Part shown: positions 25,672 to 34,462 of the stretch, one piece after another
Position numbering within the stretch: position 1 is the first letter of the stretch
Layout of the letters: each line of letters opens with the position of its first letter
Origin: Gracilibacillus ureilyticus
GTDB taxonomy: Bacteria > Bacillota > Bacilli > Bacillales > Amphibacillaceae
Length of the DNA: 64,000 nucleotides
Assembly: GCF_900111195.1 (NCBI RefSeq)
Contig: NZ_FOGL01000002.1
Span: 1 to 64,000, forward strand
Direction: 5' to 3'
Notes under the pieces: generated by a model
Told to the model about the DNA's origin: nothing
Database searches by the model: none
The model's input: only the letters and a program-made list of their open reading frames with translations
Made by a program: the position numbers and the translations under genes

Positions 25672-26702
25672 TATAAATCTCCCTTTCGATTCATTCGGAT
25701 TAACAAGTAGATCAGGTAGGGAGCTCCAAGCAATCCGGTGATGATTCCCACTGGGTATCTGACATCAAAAGCAAATTGTCCAATCAAGTCAGATGCCAAT
25801 ACCAAATTAACGCCAACAAGCCCTGCCGGGATAATGTTGGAAAGCCCGACACCGACAAGTCTTTTCGCAATCGGACCTGCGAGAAAAGCGACAAAGGCAA
25901 TTGGGCCAGTAGTAGCAGTTGCAACCGCAATAATAATAACAGAACTTACTATTAAAGCGATTCTCGTTTTGTCTGTATGAACCCCAAGCGAAGTAGCGGC
26001 CTGTTCACCGAGCTCCAGCATGCTCAGCCGTTTCCCCAGAAGGATGATGACAGGGGAGAAGATGATTACGGAAATGATGAGAGAGGGGAGTTCCTCCATC
26101 TGTGAGCCGTTCAGGCTTCCGCTGAGCCACCTGAGTGCGGCAGGGATATCTTGTTCCGCACCAACAAGCAGAATGTAAGAGATAGCAGCATTAAGCATTG
26201 CCTGAATCCCTATCCCAACCAATATTAATCTGCCAATCGAGAAGGAGCTTCCCCTTGATAATATATAAATGATGAGAACCGTCAAAAGCCCTGCAATAAC
26301 CGAAGCAATCGAAACAACCGCATTGCTTGTATGAAGAATGACAATACAGAAAACCGCTGCGGCACTGGAACCGGCAGTTATCCCGATCACATTCGGGTTA
26401 GCCAGCGGATTTCTCAGCATTGTCTGAAATGTATGCCCTGCTACTCCAAAGGCAAACCCGGCAAAAAGACCTGCCAGCATTCTCGGCAGGCGTAAGGTAG
26501 TAACCGCAAAAGATACACCTGGTATTTTTTCGCCATAGAGTGCACGGATTACATCCTGAAGGGGATAGATCGTATTCCCGAGTAAAAGCATCATACAGCT
26601 AAAAATGCAGGCAAGTACTGTCAGGATGCCTGTAACGAGGATCCAGCGTTGCCGTCTTTTTTTTATACCTTCCTTTATAAATTCCATCGATTTATTTTTC
26701 AT
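25671..26702 (-). CDS. Iron-siderophore ABC transporter permease (FecCD family)
   Basis: The 343-residue protein has nine to ten membrane segments of the FecCD fold. LRLPRMLAGLFAGFAFGVAG and FQTMLRNPLANPNVIGITAG are family signatures, and GPIAFVAFLAGPIAKRLVG is the cytoplasmic coupling region. It overlaps the other permease gene by four bases (ATGA) and forms a heterodimer with it. Confidence 0.92.
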   Translation of the reverse strand: MKNKSMEFIKEGIKKRRQRWILVTGILTVLACIFSCMMLLLGNTIYPLQDVIRALYGEKIPGVSFAVTTLRLPRMLAGLFAGFAFGVAGHTFQTMLRNPLANPNVIGITAGSSAAAVFCIVILHTSNAVVSIASVIAGLLTVLIIYILSRGSSFSIGRLILVGIGIQAMLNAAISYILLVGAEQDIPAALRWLSGSLNGSQMEELPSLIISVIIFSPVIILLGKRLSMLELGEQAATSLGVHTDKTRIALIVSSVIIIAVATATTGPIAFVAFLAGPIAKRLVGVGLSNIIPAGLVGVNLVLASDLIGQFAFDVRYPVGIITGLLGAPYLIYLLIRMNRKGDL

Positions 26703-27739
26703 AATGCACGCACTTTCGCTTTCATAGCTAATATTATAAGGATTGGTGCCCCTGTAAATGCGGTCACTACACCAACCTCCAGCTCGCCGGGACTGCCTAA
26801 CAGTCTGCCGATTACATCTGATATGGTTAAAATAATGGCACCGGTTATTGCAGATATCGGAATAATATAACGCTGATCACTTCCCAGTACGAGGCGGATG
26901 ACATGGGTAGCCAATAACCCGACAAAACCGATTGGCCCTGCCAGCGCCGTAGTAGCACCGCAGAGGATGACTCCGGCAAAGGCAGCCGCAAGTCTCCATA
27001 ACCCTGTCCGCACGCCGAGTCCTGTTGCAACTTCGTCACCAAGCGCCAGCGCATTGAGGGCAGAGGCGGAGATAATGCCGACAAGCAGCCCAATAATTAA
27101 AAATGGGAGGAATGTAGAGATCGAGCTCCAGCTCGCTGATCCGACACTGCCTACCTGCCAGAAACGGAATTGATCCATTACATAAGAACGCGGAATCATA
27201 ATAGCAATGACAAGGGAGGATAATGCTGCGGTTGTCGCTGCACCTGCCAGTACAAGCTTAAGAGGCGTAGCACCACCACGCCCCATTGAACCGATTCCGA
27301 ATACAAAAATGGCGGTGATCATCGCACCTGCTAAGGCAAACCAGATATATTGCTCTGAAGTGCTGATATGGAAAAATGCAATCCCGCTGACAACAAATAA
27401 AGATGCTCCTGTGTTGACCCCAAGTATACTCGGGTCGGCAATCGGGTTACGGGTGACAGCTTGCATGAGTGCCCCCGAAACTCCGAGTGCTACACCGCAT
27501 AGTAAACTGAAAATAGTCCGGTTCATTCTCTGTCGGACGACATTCGCATCATAGGAATCTATCGCTGGATGAAAGAGGCCCTCTATTAAACCGTTCCAGC
27601 CCACTGCCCGTGACCCAAATGCAAGGGAAGACACGATAGAGACAATGAGCAGAATGAAACTGATAATAAGAACGATTGTTAAATACTGTGGAAGATAGGC
27701 ATTCCGTTGCTGTTTTGCTAAATCTGTTAAACTACTCAT
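26699..27739 (-). CDS. Iron-siderophore ABC transporter permease (FecCD family)
   Basis: The 346-residue protein is the second FecCD subunit, with RTIFSLLCGVALGVSGALMQ, AVTRNPIADPSILGVNTGAS and the coupling region GPIGFVGLLATHVIRLVLG. The ATG overlapping the end of the binding-protein gene (AATGAGTAG) is preferred to an upstream TTG at 27763, because AAGG lies close in front of it. It is translated in coupling with both neighbours. Confidence 0.9.
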   Translation of the reverse strand: MSSLTDLAKQQRNAYLPQYLTIVLIISFILLIVSIVSSLAFGSRAVGWNGLIEGLFHPAIDSYDANVVRQRMNRTIFSLLCGVALGVSGALMQAVTRNPIADPSILGVNTGASLFVVSGIAFFHISTSEQYIWFALAGAMITAIFVFGIGSMGRGGATPLKLVLAGAATTAALSSLVIAIMIPRSYVMDQFRFWQVGSVGSASWSSISTFLPFLIIGLLVGIISASALNALALGDEVATGLGVRTGLWRLAAAFAGVILCGATTALAGPIGFVGLLATHVIRLVLGSDQRYIIPISAITGAIILTISDVIGRLLGSPGELEVGVVTAFTGAPILIILAMKAKVRAL

Positions 27740-28844
27740 TGACCTTACTGATAGCTTCTCCAATTAATTGTAAGTATTCATCAATTGTATATGCTATGGA
27801 AAGCGGGTTAGGATTGCCGGATGCTGCCAATGCTGTACCGTTTCCAATAAAAACAACAGAGCCTCTTTCAATTGCCGGAATTTCTCCAAGTAATGGATCT
27901 GCCTTCACTGCTTCATATAAATCTTCACCGCCATATCCAACGATAATATCCGCATCATGCAGAATATCCGCATTTTCTGCACTTAATTTTAAAGAATAGC
28001 TGGACTCATCTTCAATGGCATTGATGACACTTTCCGGATATTCCATTCCAAGCTCGATAAAAAAGGCACCGCGTGGATCTGTTGGTGTATAGAGGTGTAG
28101 TTGGGACATATCATCAGCTGAGAAGTTCAACCAGACTACTTTAGTTCCTTTCAGTTCCGGATATTCACTTGCTTTTTCCTGAATGAGCTGCTCGGTTTCC
28201 TCAATAAGCTGTTCACCTTCTTCTTCCATTCCCATTCCTTTTGCATTTAGTAGCACCTGCTCCCGCCAAGTGGTTACCCATGGTCCGTCCTGGTATGCAA
28301 CAACTGGCGCGATTTCACTAAGAATATCATAGTCTTCCTGTGTAATACCGGAGTAAGCTGCAAGAATAACATCAGGATTAGAGTCAGAAATAGCTTCAAA
28401 ATCAAGGCCGTCTGTATCCTGGAAAATGTTCGGGTTTTCTACACCGAGTTCATCAAGTTTTTCTTTTGTCCAAGGTAACAGCCCGCTATCATCCTGAACA
28501 CCATAATTCGCTGCAGAGAAACCAACAGGTTCCACCCCTAATGCTAATACGACATCATGGTTTGCCCACTGAATCGTAGCAACACGTTCCGGCTTGCTTT
28601 CGATCACCGTTTCACCAAAGGCATGTTCAATGGTGATCGGATATTCTGCACCTTCCTCTGTATTGGTATTCTCACCGGTTGATTCTTCTTCATTTTCTGT
28701 TTCATTGTCTGCCGCTTCTGCACTGGTTGAATGATCATCAGCAGACTCTGAATTAGCATCATCTGCGGAACAGCCAATCAATGTTAACATCATGACAGCG
28801 AAAATAAACAAGGCACTTATTAAGATCTTTTGGTTCTTTCTCAC
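27732..28844 (-). CDS. Iron-siderophore ABC transporter, substrate-binding lipoprotein
   Basis: The 370-residue protein begins at a GTG (28844); the longer frame runs into the promoter. It has a lipoprotein signal ending LTLIGC, a long acidic Asp/Glu/Ser linker (about 30-65), and a periplasmic-binding fold of the FhuD/FeuA type: YPITIEHAFGETVIESKPER, VALGVEPVGFSAANYG, and a C-terminal lobe with IERGSVVFIGNGTA. It captures a ferric siderophore outside the membrane and delivers it to the two FecCD permeases. It is the first gene of the operon. Confidence 0.92.
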   Translation of the reverse strand: MRKNQKILISALFIFAVMMLTLIGCSADDANSESADDHSTSAEAADNETENEEESTGENTNTEEGAEYPITIEHAFGETVIESKPERVATIQWANHDVVLALGVEPVGFSAANYGVQDDSGLLPWTKEKLDELGVENPNIFQDTDGLDFEAISDSNPDVILAAYSGITQEDYDILSEIAPVVAYQDGPWVTTWREQVLLNAKGMGMEEEGEQLIEETEQLIQEKASEYPELKGTKVVWLNFSADDMSQLHLYTPTDPRGAFFIELGMEYPESVINAIEDESSYSLKLSAENADILHDADIIVGYGGEDLYEAVKADPLLGEIPAIERGSVVFIGNGTALAASGNPNPLSIAYTIDEYLQLIGEAISKVNE

Positions 28845-28906
28845 ATATATCCCATCCTTTTTATGTAGTGTAATGGAAAAGTCTCTCCATTTTGTTATTC
28901 TATAAT

Positions 28907-28921
28907 TGATAATGATTATCA
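28907..28921 (-). promoter_or_regulatory. Fur box upstream of the siderophore transport operon
   Basis: TGATAATGATTATCA is a perfect 7-1-7 Fur recognition sequence, 62 bases before the GTG start of the binding-protein gene. A partly overlapping ATCATTTTTAATGAT extends it. Iron-dependent repression of the four-gene operon is expected. Confidence 0.88.
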
Positions 28922-29079
28922 TTTTTAATGATAAATTCACCTTTCCAAAATGTCAATGCAATTATTAGAATTATCTGAATTATTATCTTGTTCTGTGATA
29001 AGATGGGAACAGTTCTTTGGAAGAAGAATGCAGCATGATTTTCCAGCTGCGATCCAGAAAGCACATCTGAAAAATCCGT

Positions 29080-29108
29080 CGTATGAAACCAATTACTCAT
29101 TTCATACG
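29080..29108. repeat. Perfect inverted repeat before the DUF2500 gene
   Basis: CGTATGAAA and TTTCATACG are 9-base perfect arms around an 11-base loop, 36 bases before the start at 29144. No T-run follows. It may be an operator or a hairpin in the 5' leader. Confidence 0.4.
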
Positions 29109-29143
29109 TAAATCTTACCAGAAGGAAAGAAGGGAGGAGTTTT

Positions 29144-29536
29144 ATGTCTGATCCATTTTTTATGGATGATATGATGTTCAATATTGTTCCAGTTTTTATT
29201 GTTATTATATTTATTATAGTTATTGGAGGTTTTATTTTTTCTGCTGTCAAAGGGATAGGCCAGTGGAAAAGCAATGAACAGTCTCCTAAACTCAGTGTTC
29301 CGGCGGTGGTAAAATCCAAACGTACAGACATATCAAGAAGAGGCAATATGCATAATGACCATCATCATTCCCACACTCATACAAAGTATTTCGTAACTTT
29401 CGAGTTCGAAAGCGGTGACCGTTCGGAATTCCACGTTTCCGGTAAGGAATATGGCCTGCTTTCAGAGGGTGACATTGGAACATTAACATTTCAGGGAACT
29501 AGGTATCTGGAATTTGAGCGGGACATGCAGGGATGA
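29144..29536 (+). CDS. DUF2500-like membrane protein
   Basis: The 130-residue protein has one N-terminal membrane helix (about 13-37) and a soluble beta-rich domain beginning LSVPAVVKSKRTDIS, continuing through a His-rich stretch (NDHHHSHTHTKYFVTFEFES) and ending GDIGTLTFQGTRYLEFER. This matches the DUF2500 layout (one helix, then a domain of the type VxAKVxxKR...YFVTFExxSGDRxEFxV). The His-rich loop could bind metal, but that is inference. The start is behind GGGAGGAG. Confidence 0.78.
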   Translation: MSDPFFMDDMMFNIVPVFIVIIFIIVIGGFIFSAVKGIGQWKSNEQSPKLSVPAVVKSKRTDISRRGNMHNDHHHSHTHTKYFVTFEFESGDRSEFHVSGKEYGLLSEGDIGTLTFQGTRYLEFERDMQG

Positions 29537-29648
29537 ACGAAAAAGTATTCTAAAGACATTCACCAAGCCAAATTTTACAAATCTTTCAATCCTTCTTCAT
29601 AATAGATTAATATTCTTCAGTTATTCTATGTCTGGGAGGGATGGCGAT

Positions 29649-30494
29649 ATGAAATTTTCTATAATAGGAGATTTGCATTTTCCGGACATTGATCAGAATG
29701 TGGAAGGATTGGAAGCAGCAAAATCGGGGTTTTTTTATTCTTTTTTCAATCATCTTTTCGACAGTAAAGCTGATATGTATATTTCATTAGGTGATTTAAC
29801 GAACTATGGCAGTAAAGAAGAATTGGAAGATGTCTACCAGATAATTAACAGTAAATCCAGGGAATTTTATCATGTGCTAGGTAATCATGATTTGTATTCA
29901 CAGCCAATTGAAAAGGTACTCAATATAACGAAACAGCCGCTGTATCATTCTGTTGTAAAAGAAGATGCGGTATTTGCCTTTTTGAATACGGCAAAGGAAA
30001 TGGATCATGAGGACTGGGGAGGATATCTGGATAAGGAGCAGTTAGCCTGGCTGGAAGAAGTGGTCGAAGCTTCCGGGACAATGCCTTTATTCGTTTTTGC
30101 CCATCACCCGGTTTACGATACAACAGCCCGCTCTCATATGGAGAAACTATCAATAGATCCAGACATAGATATGTGGCAGATTTTACATAAGAAAAAGGGC
30201 CAGGGTGTTTATTTTAATGGCCATAACCACCAGAATTCGATTGTACAGAAAGACAACTGGACATTTATACAGGTTGCGGCATGTTTGGATGTGCAAGGCT
30301 GGCGTTCCGTCGAACTGACAGATAATCAGATGATTATGACAGATTATACGATTTCCAATCCTTTAATGGCAGAGCAGGCAGCGTTTTTATCCGCGAAAAT
30401 GAATCATTTCCGTCCATATCCGGAAGCTGCTGGTACAGTAAATGACAGGCAGTGTGTGCTGACATTTAATAAAATCAGGGAAGTTATTTCTTAA
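29649..30494 (+). CDS. Metallophosphoesterase, probable glycerophosphodiesterase-like enzyme
   Basis: The 281-residue protein has all five calcineurin-like motifs: GDLHF, GDLTNYG, GNHD, FAHHP and GHNH, which hold two metal ions. The order and length resemble GpdQ/cyclic-phosphodiesterase enzymes. The ATG at 29649 follows GGGAGGG; the longer frame is unsupported. The glpP gene starts on the base after its stop, and a Ugp-type transporter follows, so hydrolysis of glycerophosphodiesters or a related phosphoester is likely. The exact substrate is inferred from context. Confidence 0.82.
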   Translation: MKFSIIGDLHFPDIDQNVEGLEAAKSGFFYSFFNHLFDSKADMYISLGDLTNYGSKEELEDVYQIINSKSREFYHVLGNHDLYSQPIEKVLNITKQPLYHSVVKEDAVFAFLNTAKEMDHEDWGGYLDKEQLAWLEEVVEASGTMPLFVFAHHPVYDTTARSHMEKLSIDPDIDMWQILHKKKGQGVYFNGHNHQNSIVQKDNWTFIQVAACLDVQGWRSVELTDNQMIMTDYTISNPLMAEQAAFLSAKMNHFRPYPEAAGTVNDRQCVLTFNKIREVIS

Positions 30495-31103
30495 ATGAAA
30501 ATGATAGAAGAGAAGGTTCATTTACTGGAGACTCTGAAAGAGAAGAAGTTAGTTGCTGCATTAAAGGATTCCAGAAATATTGAAAAAACGATTAAATATA
30601 AAGAAAACCTAAGCGCGGTATTGTTAATGACAGGAACCATATTAACAGTAAAGCGCTATGTTGATTTTATTCAAAGGAACGGTCTGCCGGTAATTTTGCA
30701 TGTAGAGAAGATCGGTGGGCTGGATATGGATAAGGATGGTATTGATTTCGTAAAAAAATATGTGAAACCGGCCGGGATTGTGACAACCAATCAGGGAGTT
30801 ATCAAGCGGGCGAAAAAAGCCGGGTTGTTTGTCGTTCAGCGGGTATTCTTAATTGATACAGACGTATATCTCCATTTAGTAAGGGAACCTGAGAAAATTC
30901 AGGCAGATCTGATTGAGGTTATGCCAAGCAGGGCTCCAGATATTATTGAAAAACTATCGAAAGTGTCGCCTGTTCCTGTCATTACGGGAGGGTTATTGTC
31001 ATTGCCGGAACATGCCAGAAGTGCGCTGGTGCATGGAGCGGTGGCCGTTTCTACTTCGAATTCGGATATGTGGAAGCATGATATGAATAATATCATTAAC
31101 TAG
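30495..31103 (+). CDS. glpP: Glycerol-3-phosphate-responsive antiterminator GlpP
   Basis: The 202-residue protein matches the GlpP family: an N-terminal VAALKDSRNIEKTIKY, LSAVLLMTGTILTVKRYVDF, VILHVEKIGGL and the C-terminal PVITGGLLSLPEHARSALVHGA. GlpP binds nascent mRNA leaders when glycerol-3-phosphate is present and prevents termination, controlling glpFK and glpD in B. subtilis. Here it is placed between a phosphodiesterase gene and a Ugp-like transporter whose leader contains a strong terminator. It is translationally coupled to the gene before it (no gap). Confidence 0.88.
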   Translation: MKMIEEKVHLLETLKEKKLVAALKDSRNIEKTIKYKENLSAVLLMTGTILTVKRYVDFIQRNGLPVILHVEKIGGLDMDKDGIDFVKKYVKPAGIVTTNQGVIKRAKKAGLFVVQRVFLIDTDVYLHLVREPEKIQADLIEVMPSRAPDIIEKLSKVSPVPVITGGLLSLPEHARSALVHGAVAVSTSNSDMWKHDMNNIIN

Positions 31104-31183
31104 ATTTTACAATTCCTTTAAACCTATTTAATATTTTACTAGTATACTCAACAGTGAAAAGTGAATAATTAAACGGTGCAATG

Positions 31184-31246
31184 AGAGAGACCATGAATAA
31201 ATAGTATATTCCCGAATATACTGTCTAGTTCTGGTCTCTCTTTTTT
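31184..31246 (+). terminator. Leader terminator between glpP and ugpB, candidate GlpP target
   Basis: AGAGAGACCA (31184-31193) pairs with TGGTCTCTCT (31232-31241), and within it AGTATATT pairs with AATATACT around CCCG. Six T follow. The long compound hairpin lies 90 bases before ugpB, just after glpP, as in the GlpP-controlled leaders of glpD and glpFK. I infer antitermination here by the adjacent GlpP; a simple terminator for glpP with a separate ugpB promoter is the alternative. A -10-like TATACT lies at 31143-31148. Confidence 0.75.
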
Positions 31247-31337
31247 GTTCAGTGGAGGTGAAATTCCTAGTTATCAGCTTAATGGTAAACGCCACGGTAG
31301 TCTGTTAAAAATCTTTCTAATGTAAGGAGAGGGAAAA

Positions 31338-32627
31338 ATGAAGCGTTATTTACAAGCATTATCCATTTTAGCACTAATCATTTTTTTAGCAGCGTGTAAT
31401 TCAGAAGGTTCAGCAAGCACTGGCAATGGCGAAAAAACGGTGATCGAGTACTGGCATGTCAATGCGGAAACACAGGGTGGCAAAACGGTTACACAATTAG
31501 TAGAAGACTTCAACCAGCAGAGTGACACAGTAGAGGTAGTAGCAAAATATAACCCTGATATGTATAAAGGGTTGATGCAAAACCTTCAGGCAGAAGCTGC
31601 TGCAGGCAATTCTCCGGCAGTTGTTCAGGTTGGCTGGTCTTTCCTGAATTACTTTTCTGATAATTTCCATTATGTATCACCACAAACGGTCATTGATGAG
31701 CATTTTCCGGATGATAAAACATTTTTACAGGACAAGTTTTTGCCAAATGTAATGGATCTGGCGAAAAACGGTGATGGAGAGCAGGTAGGGATTCCTTACT
31801 CATTAAGTTCACCAGTTTTATATATTAACAGAGATTTGCTGAGAGAGGCCGGGCTTGATGAAAATGGCCCGAAAACATGGGAAGAGGTCAAAGAATTTTC
31901 CGAAGTCATTAAAGAGAAAACAGGTAAGTACGGATTTTATATGCAGGAGCCTGCAGATAACTGGGCGACACAGGCATTGTTAGAAAGTAACGGAGCTCGG
32001 TTTATTACAGATGGAAAAGCAACATTTGCTTCAGACGAGGGTATCGAGGCGTATCAGTTGTTAAGAGATATGGTGGTAGAAGACGAAACTGCCCTTCATA
32101 TCGGCTGGGACCAGGGGATCCAAAGTTTTATTGATGGCAGTGTAGCAATGGCCTATACAACGATTGCCCAACGTTCAAACATTCAGAGCAATGCACAATT
32201 CGATGCGGCAGCAGTAAGGTCACCGGGCTGGGAGGGGAAAGATGTGAGACTTCCTGCAGGTGGTGCGATGCTTTCGATTACTGCAGAAGAGGAAGACCAG
32301 CAAAAGGCTGCATGGGAGTTTATGAGATATTTATACAGTGTGGAATCAATGGCTGAATGGACGAAAGGAACAGGATATGTCCCACCGCGTAATGATGTAG
32401 CAGAAGCAGAAAATGGACTGAAAACTTTTTTAGAAGAAAATGAGATGATGTCTGCTGCAATTGAGCAAATGGACGGTGTCGTGCCATGGGCATCCTTCCC
32501 TGGAGATTCCGGATTAGAAGCAGAGCAATTATTGCTCGATTTACGTGATCAGATTTTAGGTGGAAGTATTTCAGTGGAAGAAGGATTGAAGTCAACAGAA
32601 GAAGAGATTAATGAATTACTGCAATAA
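31338..32627 (+). CDS. ugpB: Ugp-type ABC transporter substrate-binding lipoprotein (glycerol-3-phosphate/glycerophosphodiester)
   Basis: The 429-residue protein is a family-1 solute-binding lipoprotein: signal peptide ending LAAC (Cys20), then VIEYWHVNAETQGGKTVTQL, LMQNLQAEAAAGNSPAVVQV and IAQRSNIQSNAQFDAAAV. The YWH and the Trp/Tyr-rich binding cleft resemble UgpB-like proteins. The neighbours (glpP, a phosphodiesterase, an ugpC-type ATPase) argue for glycerol-3-phosphate or its diesters rather than a sugar. The start is behind AAGGAGAGGG. Confidence 0.85.
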   Translation: MKRYLQALSILALIIFLAACNSEGSASTGNGEKTVIEYWHVNAETQGGKTVTQLVEDFNQQSDTVEVVAKYNPDMYKGLMQNLQAEAAAGNSPAVVQVGWSFLNYFSDNFHYVSPQTVIDEHFPDDKTFLQDKFLPNVMDLAKNGDGEQVGIPYSLSSPVLYINRDLLREAGLDENGPKTWEEVKEFSEVIKEKTGKYGFYMQEPADNWATQALLESNGARFITDGKATFASDEGIEAYQLLRDMVVEDETALHIGWDQGIQSFIDGSVAMAYTTIAQRSNIQSNAQFDAAAVRSPGWEGKDVRLPAGGAMLSITAEEEDQQKAAWEFMRYLYSVESMAEWTKGTGYVPPRNDVAEAENGLKTFLEENEMMSAAIEQMDGVVPWASFPGDSGLEAEQLLLDLRDQILGGSISVEEGLKSTEEEINELLQ

Positions 32628-32664
32628 ACCGTACAAACATTTAGCTTTATGGTGGAAGATTTAC

Positions 32665-32704
32665 GAACTGTTCGAGGGTGGGTTTCCTGCCCTCTGTCCA
32701 GTTC
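32665..32704 (+). promoter_or_regulatory. Intercistronic stem-loop between ugpB and ugpA
   Basis: GAACTG pairs with CAGTTC and, inside, GAGGG pairs with CCCTC. There is no T-run. Such a hairpin after a binding-protein gene usually stabilises its message or lowers expression of the permease genes downstream. Confidence 0.5.
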
Positions 32705-32722
32705 ATTTGGAGGACATGATAC

Positions 32723-33637
32723 ATGAGTACGCTAATACTTGTCAGAGAAAAACTTCATATCAATAAAGAAAATGCATTGGGATATATTCTGCTTATTCCA
32801 TCCATTGTCATTTTTGCTGTCTTTACGTTCTGGCCGCTTTTCTACACAGTTTATTTAAGCTTTTTCGACTGGAATATGATCAGCCCAAGTAAGGAATTTG
32901 TCGGCTTAAGGAATTATTTTGATGTACTGACAGACCCAAGGACATATCAAATTCTCGGGAACACTTTTTTGTATATAGTTTTGTTGCTTGTGATCAACTG
33001 TGTTGTTCCATATATCTTTGCATTTGTGATTGATGTGGTGCTGACGCGGTTGAAGGGATTTTACAAAAGTGCGATGTTCTTGCCTGCATTTATTTCACTG
33101 GTAGTTGGTTCGATCCTGTTCACCTGGATTTTAAACCCGGTCTCAGGGCCATTGGCGATTATTTTTGGCTGGGTGGGTCTGGAGATTCCCAACTGGACGA
33201 AGACAGAAGGCTGGATCATTGTTGTCTTAAGTATTATTACATCATGGAAAGTATTCGGATATAATTTCATTCTGCTTTATGCATCAATTAACGGTATTTC
33301 CAGGGAAATAATCGAAAATGCTCGAATGGATAATATTCCTCTATGGCGCATTTTCCTGCAGATTATATTGCCGATGAGCAGTGCGACAGGGATTTATGTA
33401 TTTATCATTACAATTGTCCAGAGTTTGCAGTATGTTTTCACACCGGTGAAAGTAGTTTCACAGGGCGGACCGGATTATGCCAGTTCCAATCTTATTTATC
33501 ATGCCTACCATGAAGCATTTGTCGTTTTCCGGACAGGTCATTCTGCGACCATATCGATTATTACAATGGCATTATTTCTTCTGTTACTTTTTCTTGAATT
33601 TAAATTTGTAGAACGGAGAATTTATTATGAAAATTAA
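32723..33637 (+). CDS. ugpA: Ugp-type ABC transporter permease (UgpA-like)
   Basis: The 304-residue MalF-type permease has six membrane segments and the EAA-type coupling loop ENARMDNIPLWRIFLQIILP (about 195-214). LFTWILNPVSGPLAIIFGW and the TP-rich end EFKFVERR are also typical. It forms a heterodimer with the protein encoded immediately downstream (11-base overlap). The start follows GGAGGAC. Confidence 0.9.
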   Translation: MSTLILVREKLHINKENALGYILLIPSIVIFAVFTFWPLFYTVYLSFFDWNMISPSKEFVGLRNYFDVLTDPRTYQILGNTFLYIVLLLVINCVVPYIFAFVIDVVLTRLKGFYKSAMFLPAFISLVVGSILFTWILNPVSGPLAIIFGWVGLEIPNWTKTEGWIIVVLSIITSWKVFGYNFILLYASINGISREIIENARMDNIPLWRIFLQIILPMSSATGIYVFIITIVQSLQYVFTPVKVVSQGGPDYASSNLIYHAYHEAFVVFRTGHSATISIITMALFLLLLFLEFKFVERRIYYEN

Positions 33638-34451
33638 CAGAACCGCAGAAGTCACCTGGCATATTATTTTCTTTGCAGCGGTTATCTTATTAATTTTCCC
33701 GATTGTTTATGCACTTGGAATGTCGTTTAAGCCGCTGGAAGATGCCTATAACAATGTGCTGAATATTGTTCCCTTCCAGTCAACATTGGAGAATTACATC
33801 ACATTGTTCGATACACTGCCAGTTTTGAGGATTACTTTGAACACATTTGTTATCGCAACCGTTGCAACCATTTTTAAAGTAGTTACTGCATTTTTAGCCG
33901 CATATGCGTTTGTTTACTTTGATTTCAGAGGGAAAAACATTTTGTACTTTGTGTTAATCAGCACCATCTTTATTCCTTTTACTGTTACGATGATTCCTAA
34001 TTACTTAATCGTTTCTGAGATGGGCCTGCTGGACACAGTCTGGGGAGTTATTCTGCCGCAGCTGGCAGATGCAGTCGGGATTTTCCTTATTAGACAATCA
34101 ATGAAAAATATACCATTATCACTTATCGAAGTGGCGCGGCTGGATAATACAGGCCACTGGAAAATCATGAAGGATATTGTCCTGCCATTAGTGCGTCCTG
34201 CTGTTACCTCTATCGGGATATGGTTTTTCATCAGTACATGGAATGAGTTTGTCTGGCCTGTTCTTATTATGAAAACAACAGATAATTATACATTGCCACT
34301 TGCTTTGCAGATGTTTATCAGTGTGGAGGGCGGAACGAATTTTACTGTTGCGATGGCTGTGTCGGTTGTCACAATGATTGTACCTCTTGCATTGTACTTA
34401 ACTTTCCAGAAGTATATTATCGGCACGTTCACATCATCTGGAATTAAATAA
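33627..34451 (+). CDS. ugpE: Ugp-type ABC transporter permease (UgpE-like)
   Basis: The 274-residue MalG-type permease has six membrane segments and the coupling loop EVARLDNTGHWKIMKDIVLP (about 169-188). It overlaps ugpA by 11 bases and precedes the ATPase gene by 11 bases, so all three are one translational unit. Confidence 0.9.
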   Translation: MKINRTAEVTWHIIFFAAVILLIFPIVYALGMSFKPLEDAYNNVLNIVPFQSTLENYITLFDTLPVLRITLNTFVIATVATIFKVVTAFLAAYAFVYFDFRGKNILYFVLISTIFIPFTVTMIPNYLIVSEMGLLDTVWGVILPQLADAVGIFLIRQSMKNIPLSLIEVARLDNTGHWKIMKDIVLPLVRPAVTSIGIWFFISTWNEFVWPVLIMKTTDNYTLPLALQMFISVEGGTNFTVAMAVSVVTMIVPLALYLTFQKYIIGTFTSSGIK

Positions 34452-34462
34452 GGGAGGTTATT

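Noticed and set aside
26845-27554. Several frames of 80-115 codons inside the FecCD permease genes
   Set aside because: They are alternate-frame or antisense shadows of GC-richer membrane-protein genes with strong family signatures.
28900-29346. 148-codon minus-strand frame
   Set aside because: It runs through the Fur box and against the DUF2500 gene, which has a proper start and binding site.
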